Source: CALMEC01 sp963765105
GTDB taxonomy: Bacteria > Actinomycetota > Thermoleophilia > Miltoncostaeales > Miltoncostaeaceae
DNA length: 64,000 nucleotides
Assembly (NCBI GenBank): GCA_963765105.1
Contig: CAVXUW010000004.1
Span: 186,001-250,000, forward strand
Direction: 5' to 3'
This document shows, piece by piece, positions 50,491-59,996 of this stretch. The notes below the pieces were generated by a model that did no database searches, was not told the DNA's origin, and saw only the letters and a program-made list of their open reading frames with translations. Numbering within the stretch: position 1 is the first letter of the stretch; each line of letters begins with the position of its first letter. The position numbers and the translations under genes were made by a program.

Positions 50491-51594
50491 CTAATACTTG
50501 GGGCGACGGTGTCGTTTTCCTGTCGCGGAGGACTTACGCATGACTTCAAACTCCTCGAGGGCGCGCCCCGATCCGATCGCCACGCAGGTGAGCGGCGATT
50601 CGGCCACGTGGATGGGCATTTCGGTTTCGCGTCGCAATCGCTCGTCAAGCCCCTGAAGAAGCGAACCACCCCCCGCGAGCATGATGCCGCGGTCCATGAT
50701 GTCGGAGGCGAGTTCCGGCGGCGTCTTGTCGAGTGTGCTCTTGACGGCGTCGATGATTTGCTGCAGCGGTTCATCGAGAGCAACGCGGATATCTTCGGAG
50801 GAAAGCACGACTGTCTTCGGAAGGCCAGAGATCATGTCGCGCCCCCGAATCTCCGCCTGAACCTCTTCCCTCAACGGGTAGGCCGATCCGATCTCGAGCT
50901 TGACCTCCTCGGCGGTCTGGTTGCCGATCATCAATTTGTACTCACGCTTCACGTAGTTGATGATCGCCTCGTCGAGTTCGTCGCCACCGACACGTATCGA
51001 CTGCGCCACGACGATGCCGCCGAGGCTGATGACCGCCACCTCGCTCGTGCCACCGCCGATGTCGACGACCATGCTCCCGGTGGGCTCGCCCACGGGGAGG
51101 CCGGCGCCGATTGCGGCGGCCATCGGCTCCTCGATGAGCTGCGCTTCACGCGCGCCTGCGGAGTAGGTGGCCTCGACCACCGCGCGCTTCTCAACACCCG
51201 TCACACCGGAGGGAACACAGACGACCACGCGGGGGTGTGCCCACTTGTTCTGGTGGACCTTCCTAATGAAGTGCTTGAGCATTTGCTCGGTTACGTCGAA
51301 GTCCGCGATGACCCCGTCCTTGAGCGGACGGATCGCGCTGATATTGCCCGGCGTTCGACCCAGCATTCGCTTCGCTTCGATGCCGACGGCGTGCACTTCA
51401 TTTGTGTTGCGGTCGATGGCGACGACAGATGGCTCCGACAAGACGATTCCGCGGCCACGCACGTAAACAAGCGTGTTCGCAGTTCCCAAGTCGACGGCCA
51501 TGTCGCGCCCACCGAAACCGGTCAGGTAGCCCCAGAGCCCGATGATTGTCCTCCGTTTCGGCTGCTCGCGAGACGCCGCAACGCTAGCGGTCAT
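50491..51594 (-). CDS. mreB: Rod-shape-determining actin homologue MreB
   Basis: The product has 367 residues. The ATPase phosphate loops are DMAVDLGTANTLVYVRG and VDIGGGTSEVAVISLGG, with EPMAAAIGAGLPV between. MreB filaments guide side-wall synthesis. The first ~30 residues precede the usual MreB start and may be an extra amphipathic tail or an early start call; the in-frame ATG at residue 32 falls within the first phosphate strand, so an earlier start is needed. It heads the mre operon after an AT-richer intergenic region. Confidence 0.95.
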   Translation of the reverse strand: MTASVAASREQPKRRTIIGLWGYLTGFGGRDMAVDLGTANTLVYVRGRGIVLSEPSVVAIDRNTNEVHAVGIEAKRMLGRTPGNISAIRPLKDGVIADFDVTEQMLKHFIRKVHQNKWAHPRVVVCVPSGVTGVEKRAVVEATYSAGAREAQLIEEPMAAAIGAGLPVGEPTGSMVVDIGGGTSEVAVISLGGIVVAQSIRVGGDELDEAIINYVKREYKLMIGNQTAEEVKLEIGSAYPLREEVQAEIRGRDMISGLPKTVVLSSEDIRVALDEPLQQIIDAVKSTLDKTPPELASDIMDRGIMLAGGGSLLQGLDERLRRETEMPIHVAESPLTCVAIGSGRALEEFEVMRKSSATGKRHRRPKY

Positions 51595-51973
51595 GCGGGC
51601 TCAGGTCCACCCAAATCGGGTGCGAATTTTCATTAACACTCAAGAGGGAATGGAGAGTTTCCGAACGACCCACTAAAGCTCGAGCTCGACTTGATATCGA
51701 GACTCTACGGGATGCCCGCACTGGCCCCATTTCACTCGCGAACCGCTGGCAGATCGACACCTCACGTGGTGAGTCTCGACCCGTTGTCTCACCCCCATCG
51801 ACGTGACGCACGTCACGGTATTCCCAGTCAAATGGCGGATCTCAGGGACTCGACCGCGTCGAAGCACGGTCGTCGTCGAAGAGAAATCACTCGCATTTTC
51901 GATCAATCAGGTGTGGCGATGGGCGCCCAACGACGCCCAACACCGAATTTGCGTCCCGAAATTCGTGATCCCG
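51595..51973. promoter_or_regulatory. AT-richer control region upstream of mreB, with two palindromes
   Basis: About 380 bases without a convincing gene. CGTGACGCACGTCACG at 51802-51817 is a perfect inverted repeat containing GTGA-N6-TCAC, the layout of CRP/FNR-family sites. CTCAC-GTG-GTGAG lies at 51761-51773, 41 bp away. Both stand about 170-220 bp upstream of the mreB start and downstream of the 51974 gene's stop, so mreB is the natural target. No -10/-35 pair was certain. Confidence 0.5.
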
Positions 51974-52744
51974 CTAGACCTCTGGGGTGGTCGACACCAG
52001 CGTCTGGTCGGCAGTGAAGTCCAGATCGGTGGGCCCCTTGAGTGAGGAGGCGATGGAGTAGCGAACGATCAGGCCGAGCTCTTGGGAGAACCAGAATTTC
52101 TCGGTGCGCTTGCCGGTGTACTCACCCGTGATGTCCTGTTTCGACTCGATCACATCCACCGGCACCGGAGCACCGCCGACGGTGATCGTCTCCTTCGGGA
52201 GGTACCGATTCGTAATCGACAACGTGAGGTCGCCCGCCGTGAACTGACCACCCCACGTCGGGTCGGTGGGGCGCTTCGACGCGGCGGGCAAACGGAGAAG
52301 TTTCGGTGTCCATGTCCGCTCGCGATCGGTCTTGATCGGACCGACGATAAGCTTGGTGAGCGCGTAGGTCACATAGGCCCCTTCGCCCGTCAGCTCGTAG
52401 CGCGAGAGCTCCGTATGTTCTTTGGAGTACCGCGTCTCGAACTCGTAGCCGTCGGCGCGATGACGAATGAGCGCCGTGGCCTCGGTCGGGAAAGTCCGAC
52501 TCACATCAATGGCCGGGGCACGCACGATCTTCTCGTTGCCGGTCACGGTGTAGCGGTAGACGCCTTGCTTCGGCAGGCCGGCGCGCGACGCCCCATCGGG
52601 CGTCTTGCTGGCGCGGAACTCGTCGAGCGCGCTGCTGGCTTTGGCTTCGGTCTGATTGTCGAGGGTGCTGTAGAGATAGCCGCCGACGCCGAGAGCCCCT
52701 GCCGTGATCACGCCGATTCCGATGAGCAGTGCTTTGCGGTTCAT
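51974..52744 (-). CDS. Secreted or anchored protein of unknown function
   Basis: The product has 256 residues. An N-terminal hydrophobic segment (about 5-24, ALLIGIGVITAGALGVGGYL) looks like a signal anchor. The remainder is beta-rich and Thr-rich (GVYRYTVTGNEKIVRA, EKFWFSQELGLIVRYS), suggesting an extracytoplasmic beta-sandwich of the sort seen in LolA/LppX-like proteins, though no family was recognised. It has no Cys for lipidation. The ATG at 52744 is the first codon before the signal. It follows maf by 31 bases on the same strand and may be its operon partner. Confidence 0.65.
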   Translation of the reverse strand: MNRKALLIGIGVITAGALGVGGYLYSTLDNQTEAKASSALDEFRASKTPDGASRAGLPKQGVYRYTVTGNEKIVRAPAIDVSRTFPTEATALIRHRADGYEFETRYSKEHTELSRYELTGEGAYVTYALTKLIVGPIKTDRERTWTPKLLRLPAASKRPTDPTWGGQFTAGDLTLSITNRYLPKETITVGGAPVPVDVIESKQDITGEYTGKRTEKFWFSQELGLIVRYSIASSLKGPTDLDFTADQTLVSTTPEV

Positions 52745-52775
52745 AGTGCGCGATCTTTGCACACCCCGCCGACAC

Positions 52776-53372
52776 CTAGTGTGGTTGGGGCGGAGGACGT
52801 GCCCATGGGGTGAGCCCGGCAACCTCCAGCAGCCCCACCAGCCGCCCGAGTGAAAGGCCGATAACGGTGCTGGCATCGCCGTTGACGGACACCACGAGCG
52901 ACGCACCAGAACCCTGGATTGCGTACGCCCCAGCCCGGCCCTGCCACTCGCCGCGATCCAGGTACCACGCGATGTGAGCATCGGCCAACGAGCGAAACTG
53001 GACCTCTGTCGTATCGACGGCGTCCCGCTCTCCGGACCGGTCGATCAGGCAGAGAGCGGTCATGACGGTGTGACGCTTCCCGGCCAAGCGCCGCAGCATG
53101 GACTCGGCACTGGCGCGATCGTCCGGCTTGCCGAGGATGTCGTCGCCGACGATCACAACGGTGTCGGCGCCGAGCACCGCGCCGCCCTCGGGAACACCGA
53201 CCCGCTCAGCGACCTCTCGAGCTTTTCCGCACGCGTGCGCCGAGACGAGCTCTTCTGGTGCGACCCCCGGAAGGGCGGGTTCCGGATACTTCGATACCAC
53301 GACGCGGTGGACCACCCCGATGGAGTCAAGCAGCGATCGTCGTTGGGGTGACCGTGACGCGAGAATGATCAT
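52776..53372 (-). CDS. maf: Maf-family nucleoside triphosphate pyrophosphatase
   Basis: The product has 198 residues. Family motifs: LASRSPQRRSLLDSIG at the start, then GADTVVIVGDDILGKPDD and YAIQGSGASLVVSVNGDASTVIGL. Maf proteins hydrolyse dTTP/UTP or modified nucleotides, acting as house-cleaning enzymes. The ATG at 53372 lies 29 bases after the ndk stop, another nucleotide enzyme. The last ~15 residues are a Pro-rich tail not seen in all members. Confidence 0.93.
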   Translation of the reverse strand: MIILASRSPQRRSLLDSIGVVHRVVVSKYPEPALPGVAPEELVSAHACGKAREVAERVGVPEGGAVLGADTVVIVGDDILGKPDDRASAESMLRRLAGKRHTVMTALCLIDRSGERDAVDTTEVQFRSLADAHIAWYLDRGEWQGRAGAYAIQGSGASLVVSVNGDASTVIGLSLGRLVGLLEVAGLTPWARPPPQPH

Positions 53373-53401
53373 TGGGCGCTGCGGGCGACGCCCGCGACCG
53401 G

Positions 53402-53821
53402 CTACGCGGTGAGTTCGTTCGCGGTGAAGTGAAGCCCGAGCTCCTTCGCGGCCGATTCCGGGCCGTCGGAGCCGTGGATGGCGTTCTCCCCCACCTCGAG
53501 TGAGAAGTCACCACGGATGGTTCCCGGGGCCGCATCTTGCGGATTGGTGGCACCCATCATGGTGCGCATCACGACAATCGCGCCGGGACCCTCAATCGCC
53601 ATCATCACGACCGGGCCGGAGGTGATGAAGTCCACGAGCTCGCCGAAGAACGGACGCTCACGATGTTCGCCGTAGTGCTCCTCGGCGACCGAGCGTTCCA
53701 TTCGCGTTTGCTTGAGACCCACGACCGTGAGTCCGCGACGCTCAATGCGCGCAAGGATCTCACCAGTCAAACCTCGCGCAACAGCGTCGGGTTTGACCAT
53801 CACAAACGTACGTTCACTCAC
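53402..53821 (-). CDS. ndk: Nucleoside diphosphate kinase
   Basis: The product has 139 residues. It moves the terminal phosphate from ATP to nucleoside diphosphates. The active-site His is in ENAIHGSDGPESA, and the start SERTFVMVKPDAVARG is canonical. The GTG at 53821 has GGGAG about 9 bases upstream and overlaps the stop of the zinc-ribbon gene by 8 bases. Confidence 0.97.
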   Translation of the reverse strand: MSERTFVMVKPDAVARGLTGEILARIERRGLTVVGLKQTRMERSVAEEHYGEHRERPFFGELVDFITSGPVVMMAIEGPGAIVVMRTMMGATNPQDAAPGTIRGDFSLEVGENAIHGSDGPESAAKELGLHFTANELTA

Positions 53822-54389
53822 TCGTGTAGCTCCCTGGACTGATCACCGGCATCTCCTCAGCCGGTACTTGGGCCGTGTCCCGGGCGGCGCGGTTCGCGAT
53901 ACTCGCGGGGACTTTCTCGCAGAACGGGCAGATCGCCCATCGCGGGTCAACCGGCTGACCACAGTGGTTGCACGGTTCTTTCAGCTTGCGAACGCACGAC
54001 GGACACGCCAGGTAGCTCGCCTCGGTGGGGAAGCCACAGTCGGGGCACGACAGCATGACGTGTCGTTCCAACGCCTCGGTTTCAAGCTTGCGATCACGTT
54101 GCTCCGCAACGGTCTCGGCCGGCCGAACGGCCATGTAAAGCAGCGGCCCGAGCAACGGGATGAGCACTGCTATAGCGGCCATGATTTTGGGGTAGCCGGG
54201 CGCAGAGTTGCGACGGCTGGCGTCCTTGTAAACCCACACACCAAGTGCGAGCCACAGAAGGATCAGGAAGATGATGATGAGCACTCGCAGCACGGTCCAC
54301 CACGGTGAATCAAAGAACCGTGAGAGCGAGTCGAACACGTCAGCGGGAATCAGTGTGTCCACCCCTTCGCTGTTCGCGATTTGCGGCAA
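53814..54389 (-). CDS. Membrane protein with double zinc ribbon
   Basis: The product has up to 191 residues. Two membrane helices (about 31-53 and 68-89) are followed by a cytoplasmic tail with four CxxC knuckles: CPDCG, CPSC, CNHCG and CPFCE (about residues 115-160), the spacing of a double zinc ribbon. Such proteins are often adaptors; the partner is unknown. The start is uncertain: TTG 54389 gives the length quoted, while GTG codons at 54362 and 54338 also precede the first helix. It overlaps ndk by 8 bases and follows folC by 36. Confidence 0.7.
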   Translation of the reverse strand: MPQIANSEGVDTLIPADVFDSLSRFFDSPWWTVLRVLIIIFLILLWLALGVWVYKDASRRNSAPGYPKIMAAIAVLIPLLGPLLYMAVRPAETVAEQRDRKLETEALERHVMLSCPDCGFPTEASYLACPSCVRKLKEPCNHCGQPVDPRWAICPFCEKVPASIANRAARDTAQVPAEEMPVISPGSYTSE

Positions 54390-54425
54390 CTTTCGGGAGC
54401 GAGCATACCAGGCAGTTGGCGATCC

Positions 54426-55700
54426 TCATCCGACGAGCTCTGCCCGAAGATCGGCAAGCAGATAGAGCGAACCGCACACCACAACGGCGCCATCCGGTCC
54501 GGCAAGTTCACGTGCCCGAGCAATTGCATGAGGAGGTTTTTCGACAACTTCCGCACGCATCCCTGCGAGCTGGGCCAGGTGAGCAAGCGCCTCGGGGTTC
54601 GCCGCGCGGGGATGAGCGGATCGCGTTGCGATCATCGTGTCGCAGTGTGCGGCGATCGGGGCGACCATCGCACGGGCATCTTTGTCGCCAAGAATGGACA
54701 TCACCGCGATCGTTCGTCGGCCCGCGACAATGGGCCCAAGCGATCCGGTCATTGCCTGCACCCCGGCCGGGTTGTGCGCCCCATCGAGCACCAGAAGGGG
54801 CGATCCCGGTATCACTTCCAGGCGGCCCGGCATTGTGACCAGAGCGATCGCATCTCGCAGGGGCTGCAGCTCAAGGACAGAACCCAATCGGCACTCGGCG
54901 GCCGCGACCGCCACCGCGAGGTTGTCGCGCTGAAAGTCGCCGCGGAGCGGCAACGGAAGGTGCCGGTACGTGGCGTTCGGTGTCGACACGTCGGTCCCCG
55001 CATCAGTGACCGTGACGTGAATCTCGTGCCCCAAACGCCACGGGCGTAGCCAGCGGGCCGCACACTCGTTGGTAACGGCCACCGCGGCGGCAGGACTCAA
55101 TCGGCCAACGAGCAGACGTGTGGTGCCGTCGGCAGCGACGGCAAGCTTCTCGCCGGCAATTGCCGCCTCGGTGTTTCCCAGCAGCTCTGTGTGTTCAAGC
55201 GCGACGTTGGTGAGGACCACGACCGCATCGTCGCTCAGGACGTTGGTGGCATCGTAGCGTCCACCGAGCCCGGCTTCGATCACCATCGAATCGACCTGAG
55301 CGTCGGCAAAGACCAAGAACGCGGTGGCAGTGAGAACTTCGAACTGGGTGACCATGTCATCCTCGGCAAGGGCCAAGGAATCGGCTGCGTCGCGAACTGC
55401 GCTGACCGCTGCCGCAAACCGTTCCGGAGTGACCGCGTCGCCGTCCACCTCGATGCGCTCGCGCCACCCGATGACATGGGGAGATAGGTAGGTACCGACC
55501 TTCTGTCCGTGACTGTGGAGGGCCGCTGCGGCAAGCCGGCACGTCGACGACTTGCCATTTGTGCCAACCACATGGATCGTCGGCGCGAACTCGTTGGGCC
55601 GGCCCAATCCGTCCATGAGGCGGTGCATCCGCTCCAGGCCAAAACGCATGCCGAGGATGGCCAGCCGTTCGACATACTGCGTTGCCTGAGCGTTGGTCAT
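54426..55700 (-). CDS. folC: Folylpolyglutamate synthase / dihydrofolate synthase
   Basis: The product has 424 residues. It belongs to the Mur ligase-like family: VVGTNGKSSTCRLAA is the P-loop, GLGGRYDATNV and NVALEHTELLGNT follow, and LDGAHNPAG marks the C-terminal domain. It adds glutamate to folates and may also join dihydropteroate with glutamate. It follows valS by 4 bases, the usual valS-folC pair in Actinobacteria. Confidence 0.95.
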   Translation of the reverse strand: MTNAQATQYVERLAILGMRFGLERMHRLMDGLGRPNEFAPTIHVVGTNGKSSTCRLAAAALHSHGQKVGTYLSPHVIGWRERIEVDGDAVTPERFAAAVSAVRDAADSLALAEDDMVTQFEVLTATAFLVFADAQVDSMVIEAGLGGRYDATNVLSDDAVVVLTNVALEHTELLGNTEAAIAGEKLAVAADGTTRLLVGRLSPAAAVAVTNECAARWLRPWRLGHEIHVTVTDAGTDVSTPNATYRHLPLPLRGDFQRDNLAVAVAAAECRLGSVLELQPLRDAIALVTMPGRLEVIPGSPLLVLDGAHNPAGVQAMTGSLGPIVAGRRTIAVMSILGDKDARAMVAPIAAHCDTMIATRSAHPRAANPEALAHLAQLAGMRAEVVEKPPHAIARARELAGPDGAVVVCGSLYLLADLRAELVG

Positions 55701-55704
55701 GGTG

Positions 55705-58263
55705 CTACGAGCCGCAGCCCAAACGCTCGCGCTCTACGGTCAGCTCGGCGATCTCATCGACAAATCGCTGTGCTTTGTCGCGCTCGGCATCGACGAGATG
55801 CGCGGGTGCGCGCTCCACAAATTTCGGATTGGCCAGCTGTCGTTCGGCGCGGGCCAACTCCTCCCGCGTCGTGTCAATGCGCTCCGCCAACCGAGCGCAC
55901 TCAGCGACGGTGTCGACCGTTCCTTCCGGCCGTGACAGGACGAGGCGTCCGGCCTCGATGACGACCGATGACGCGTCCGTCGGGGGCGTCTCGATCCAGT
56001 CGACATGGGCAAGGGCACCGACCGCGTCGCGATCGAGGGCCGTGCCCAGGCCCTGGGGAATAAACGCAATCGACAGCCGGTCACGCATCTTCATGCCCAT
56101 CTCGGATTTTGCCGTGCGAAGCGCGGTAACCGCATCAATAACCAGATGCCCGTGGGCGTACGCATTCGCATCGTCTGGCCAAGGAGCCTCCGCCAATGGA
56201 TGGGTCAATAGCAGGTCGGTTGCACCGGGCAACTGCGAGAAACACTCCTCGGTCACGAACGGCATCACCGGATGGGCAAGTGCCAGCAGCTGTTCGATGA
56301 TGTAGCCCGCCATCTCGGGCGTGGCCTTCCCCACCTTGAGCAGTTCCAAGTACCAGTCACAAAAGGCGTCGAAGATCGTTCGGTAGAGCAGATCAGCCAG
56401 GGCGCTGAAGTCATATTCGGCAACAAGCGTCGTGGCGTCATTGACGGTTTGCCGAAGCGCTTGCGCCATCCAACGATCGCCGATCTCAACGGGCTCAGGT
56501 GCATCAACTCCCGCCCGTCCCCCGCGGTCAACCACAAGTCGCGTGGCGTTCCACAACTTGGTGGCGAGCTGGCGTCCTTGAAGGATGCGTTGCTCGTTGA
56601 ACCGAACATCCTGCGTGCTGGCCATGAGCAACAGGCCAAACCGCACCGCGTCGGCGCCGTGTTCGTCGATGAGGTCCAGCGGGTCGATACCCGTGCCGAG
56701 GCTTTTGCTCATACGGCGCCCATCCGGCGCCTGGATGATGGGGTTGATGACAACGTCGGAGAACGGGATGTCGCCCATGAACTCCAGGCCCATCATCACC
56801 ATCCGTGAGACCCACAGGAAAATGATGTCGCGCCCCGTGACGAGAACATGGCCCGGGTAAAACTTCGCGAGCTCATCGGTCTGGGCCGGCCATCCCTGCG
56901 TGGCAAAGGGCCACAACGCCGAGCTGAACCAGGTGTCGAGAACATCCGGGTCGCGTTCCCAACCGTCGCCATCCGGCGCGCTGGTACCCACAAAGACCTC
57001 GTCACCGCGATACCAGACCGGGAGTTGATGCCCCCACCACAGCTGACGCGACACACACCACGGGCGGATGTTCTCCATCCAGTCGAGGTACACACGCCCG
57101 AACCGCTCGGGGGTGAACGTCACTCGGCCGTCCTTGACCACACCGATGGCCGGGCCGGCAAGGGTGTTCATGTCGCAAAACCACTGCAAGGACAAAAGTG
57201 GCTCGATGCGTTCGCCGCTTCGGTGAGAAAACGGCACGTTGTGTGTGTACGGCTCCTCGGCGCGTAACACACCGGCGGCGCGAAGCTCAGCGACAACGCG
57301 TTCCCGGCACTCCAGCGGCGTGAGACCTGCGTAGTCATCGCCTGAGAGCGGGGTCATACGGCCGTCTTCACCGATGACGCTGACCTCAGCGAGGTTGTGG
57401 CGGCGCGCGATTTCGAAGTCGTTGGTGTCGTGCGCCGGTGTGACCTTGAGCGCGCCGGTCCCGAACGCCGGGTCGACGTATTCGTCGGCCACGATCGGAA
57501 GCTCCCGCCCTACCAGGGGCAGAATCACCGTCTTTCCGACGAGCGCCGTGTAGCGCTCGTCCGTGGGGCTCACGGCGACGGCGGTGTCACCCAACATCGT
57601 CTCCGGACGTACCGTGGCGACGACGATTTCACCGGAGCCGTCGCTCAGTGGGTAGGCAATCGAGACAAGGGTGTCGGTGACCTCGCGTTCCTCGACCTCC
57701 AGGTCCGACACGGCCGAACCGAGCCCCGGGTCCCAGTTGACCATGTACCGGTCGCGGTAGATGAAGCCCTTCTCATAAAGATGCACGAACACCTGAGCGA
57801 CCGCTCGGGCGTAGTCGTCGTCCAAGGTGAAGCGTTCGCGCGAGTAGTCGAGCGTGCTCCCAAGCCGCTTGTCCTGGTTGATGATCTCGCCACCCGACTT
57901 CGCCTTCCATTCCCAGAGGCGTTCGAGGAACTTCTCGCGACCAAGGTCCTGACGCCGAATACCCTCTGCGGCAAGCTGCTTCTCCACGACCGCCTGTGTC
58001 GCGATGCCGGCATGGTCGGTACCGCAGATCCACTCCGCCTCGCGTCCCGCCATTCGGTGCCATCGGATGAGTGTGTCCTGCATGGTGTGGTTGAGCGCAT
58101 GGCCCATGTGCAGCGACCCGGTCACGTTGGGCAGCGGGATCGCGATGACGTAGGGCTTTTTGTCGCTCGAAGCATCGCCACGAAGCTCGCCGGACGCCAA
58201 CCAACGCTCCATCCAGCGTGGTTCGGCCTCCGCCGGATTGAAGCGGTTTGGTGGTGCGCTCAC
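55705..58263 (-). CDS. valS: Valyl-tRNA synthetase
   Basis: The product has 852 residues. HIGH is PLPNVTGSLHMGHALNHT and KMSKS is GRRMSKSLGTGID. The editing domain includes VATVRPETMLGDTAVAV. A C-terminal arm (about 790-852) carries the Arg/Glu-rich coiled coil that grips tRNA. I chose the GTG at 58263, with TAAGTT 7 bases before it (leaderless). It begins a valS-folC operon. Confidence 0.97.
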   Translation of the reverse strand: MSAPPNRFNPAEAEPRWMERWLASGELRGDASSDKKPYVIAIPLPNVTGSLHMGHALNHTMQDTLIRWHRMAGREAEWICGTDHAGIATQAVVEKQLAAEGIRRQDLGREKFLERLWEWKAKSGGEIINQDKRLGSTLDYSRERFTLDDDYARAVAQVFVHLYEKGFIYRDRYMVNWDPGLGSAVSDLEVEEREVTDTLVSIAYPLSDGSGEIVVATVRPETMLGDTAVAVSPTDERYTALVGKTVILPLVGRELPIVADEYVDPAFGTGALKVTPAHDTNDFEIARRHNLAEVSVIGEDGRMTPLSGDDYAGLTPLECRERVVAELRAAGVLRAEEPYTHNVPFSHRSGERIEPLLSLQWFCDMNTLAGPAIGVVKDGRVTFTPERFGRVYLDWMENIRPWCVSRQLWWGHQLPVWYRGDEVFVGTSAPDGDGWERDPDVLDTWFSSALWPFATQGWPAQTDELAKFYPGHVLVTGRDIIFLWVSRMVMMGLEFMGDIPFSDVVINPIIQAPDGRRMSKSLGTGIDPLDLIDEHGADAVRFGLLLMASTQDVRFNEQRILQGRQLATKLWNATRLVVDRGGRAGVDAPEPVEIGDRWMAQALRQTVNDATTLVAEYDFSALADLLYRTIFDAFCDWYLELLKVGKATPEMAGYIIEQLLALAHPVMPFVTEECFSQLPGATDLLLTHPLAEAPWPDDANAYAHGHLVIDAVTALRTAKSEMGMKMRDRLSIAFIPQGLGTALDRDAVGALAHVDWIETPPTDASSVVIEAGRLVLSRPEGTVDTVAECARLAERIDTTREELARAERQLANPKFVERAPAHLVDAERDKAQRFVDEIAELTVERERLGCGS

Positions 58264-58270
58264 GGCGAGA

Positions 58271-58276
58271 AACTTA
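58271..58276 (-). promoter_or_regulatory. Leaderless -10 box for valS
   Basis: TAAGTT on the minus strand is followed by 7 bases and the GTG at 58263, with no Shine-Dalgarno between. Confidence 0.5.
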
Positions 58277-58311
58277 GCGAACGCCACCCCTGCCGATCCC
58301 GATGAACACAA

Positions 58312-58342
58312 TTGGTCGGGGCGGATGTCGCGCCCCGACCAA
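58312..58342 (-). terminator. Terminator after the M28 peptidase gene
   Basis: TTGGTCGGGGCG (58312-58323) pairs with CGCCCCGACCAA (58331-58342) as a perfect 12-bp stem with a 7-base loop, 17 bases after the peptidase stop. TTGTGTTC follows on the minus strand. It separates this gene from the valS promoter. Confidence 0.75.
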
Positions 58343-58359
58343 CTGCAGCAGCCTCCGAC

Positions 58360-59913
58360 CTACCGGATGAAGTGCGATCCGCGACGGTCGAAGTTGTACC
58401 TCTTGGCCTGCGCTCGGGCCATGCCTCGGAGGGCACCGACAGCCGGCGATGCGCTGGCTGAGGGCCGCTCTTTGGCTCGGGCCCACGTCGCCACAGAGTG
58501 GACGACGGCGTCCGACATCTCGTCCAGAGCCTGAAGGTTCAGGTTGGAGATTGTGTCGCATGCCTGGTGGTAGCAGCGGTCGTACGCTTCACCGAGCACG
58601 CCTCCGTAGAGCTCAACCTGCGGCGCAGTCTTGAGACCTTCCGCACCGGTGAACAGACCACCGGCGGGGATACCGGCTTCAATGAACGGTCCGTAGTCGG
58701 AGCGTCCGTCGAACGCGGTTGGTTCCGTGGCAAGCCCCTGGCCGGCGAAGTAGTCGGTGAAGACTTTCTCAATAGCCGCCGAACCGGCGGGGCCGGCATC
58801 TGGTGTCGCCGAGCCGTCGCCGTCGTAGACGAACCGTGCGAAGTTCGGCGAGGCGATCATGTCGAAGTTCAGGTTCATCCAGATCTTCGCCTTCTCAGCA
58901 TCGGTGAGGGCAGCCACATACGCTTCAGAGCCGAGCAATCCGAGCTCCTCGGCGCCCCACCAGGCAAACCGCACCTGGTTTTTCGGCCTGAGCTTGCCCT
59001 TTCCAATCTGAACCGCGGTCTCGAGCAGCGTCGACGATCCGGAGCCGTTGTCGTTGATCCCGGGGCCGGTATCGACGGAGTCAAGGTGGGCGCCCACAAC
59101 GATGACGTTGTTGGGGTTACCCCGTTTGGTGTTGGCAAGGACGTTCTGACCAACGCGGGTCTCGGAGATGGTCTGCGTGGTGATCTTCACCGACGATCCC
59201 GTCGATGCCGCCAGCTCGTTGCCGACCGCAAAGCTGGTCCCGATCACGGGAATCGTGAAACCGGGGGCACCAAGGGTGCCATCGAGTGTGTCCGTCCGAC
59301 CCTCTTGACCTTCGTTGAAAATGATCACGGCACTCGCGCCGGCCGCCTGTGCGTTCTTCGCTTTGTCGCCGAACGTGCAGGTACCGCGTTGAAGCAGCGC
59401 GACGTTGCCGGCAGTGAAGCCGGCGAAGTCAGCCGCCTCACACCCACTGTTCGAGCTGCTGGGCGTGGGGCCCGGCGGCAAGACAAGGTCAACGTTCTGC
59501 ACGGTCCCGGTGACATCACCACTGCCGGAGTACGTCATCGTGGCAAACGCGTCAGTCGGGTAGGGAGCCGGAGTCGGCAGGACGCGGGCGAAGGTCGGCG
59601 GAGCCGTCTCCTGGAAGAAGGGGAAGTCGAAGTTTTCGATCTGGGGCGTATAGCCCGCCTTCTTGAGGGTTGCGACGACGTAGTCGACCGACTGAGTGAA
59701 ACCGGGAGTGCTGACAAGTCGGGTGTTGCCGTTGGCGCTCGCAACATTCTGCAACGCCTGCTGGTGTTTCATGATCCCCGAGACGGTGACCGCCTTACGG
59801 AGTGATTTGGATGCGCCGCCGCCGCTCAGTGCTGCTGCCGGACCTGCGGAGCCGACAAGCAGCCCAACAGCCGTCACAACAAGTAGGCGACGCATGCGCC
59901 TGGAGTTCTTCAT
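58360..59913 (-). CDS. Secreted M28 family zinc aminopeptidase with PA domain
   Basis: The product has 517 residues. A twin-Arg-like basic start and hydrophobic segment (MKNSRRMRRLLVVTAVGLLV..., cleaved near AAA-LS) direct export. A PA domain is inserted at about 130-240 (CEAADFAGFTAGNVALLQRGTC). The M28 core has the zinc ligands in VGAHLDSVDTG (His), INDNGSGSS (Asp), WWGAEELGLLGS (Glu-Glu), NFDMI (Asp) and CYHQACDT (His), all present. It resembles aminopeptidase Y/S. The ATG at 59913 has GAGGAG about 6 bases upstream. The C-terminal ~35 residues are basic. Confidence 0.94.
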   Translation of the reverse strand: MKNSRRMRRLLVVTAVGLLVGSAGPAAALSGGGASKSLRKAVTVSGIMKHQQALQNVASANGNTRLVSTPGFTQSVDYVVATLKKAGYTPQIENFDFPFFQETAPPTFARVLPTPAPYPTDAFATMTYSGSGDVTGTVQNVDLVLPPGPTPSSSNSGCEAADFAGFTAGNVALLQRGTCTFGDKAKNAQAAGASAVIIFNEGQEGRTDTLDGTLGAPGFTIPVIGTSFAVGNELAASTGSSVKITTQTISETRVGQNVLANTKRGNPNNVIVVGAHLDSVDTGPGINDNGSGSSTLLETAVQIGKGKLRPKNQVRFAWWGAEELGLLGSEAYVAALTDAEKAKIWMNLNFDMIASPNFARFVYDGDGSATPDAGPAGSAAIEKVFTDYFAGQGLATEPTAFDGRSDYGPFIEAGIPAGGLFTGAEGLKTAPQVELYGGVLGEAYDRCYHQACDTISNLNLQALDEMSDAVVHSVATWARAKERPSASASPAVGALRGMARAQAKRYNFDRRGSHFIR

Positions 59914-59996
59914 GTGTTCTCCTCGTATGAGGGTTCAGTGAGAGAGCCCCGCGGAGAGTTCCCTTTGCGCGGACGCTACTCCGCCGGTCCCAGCGG

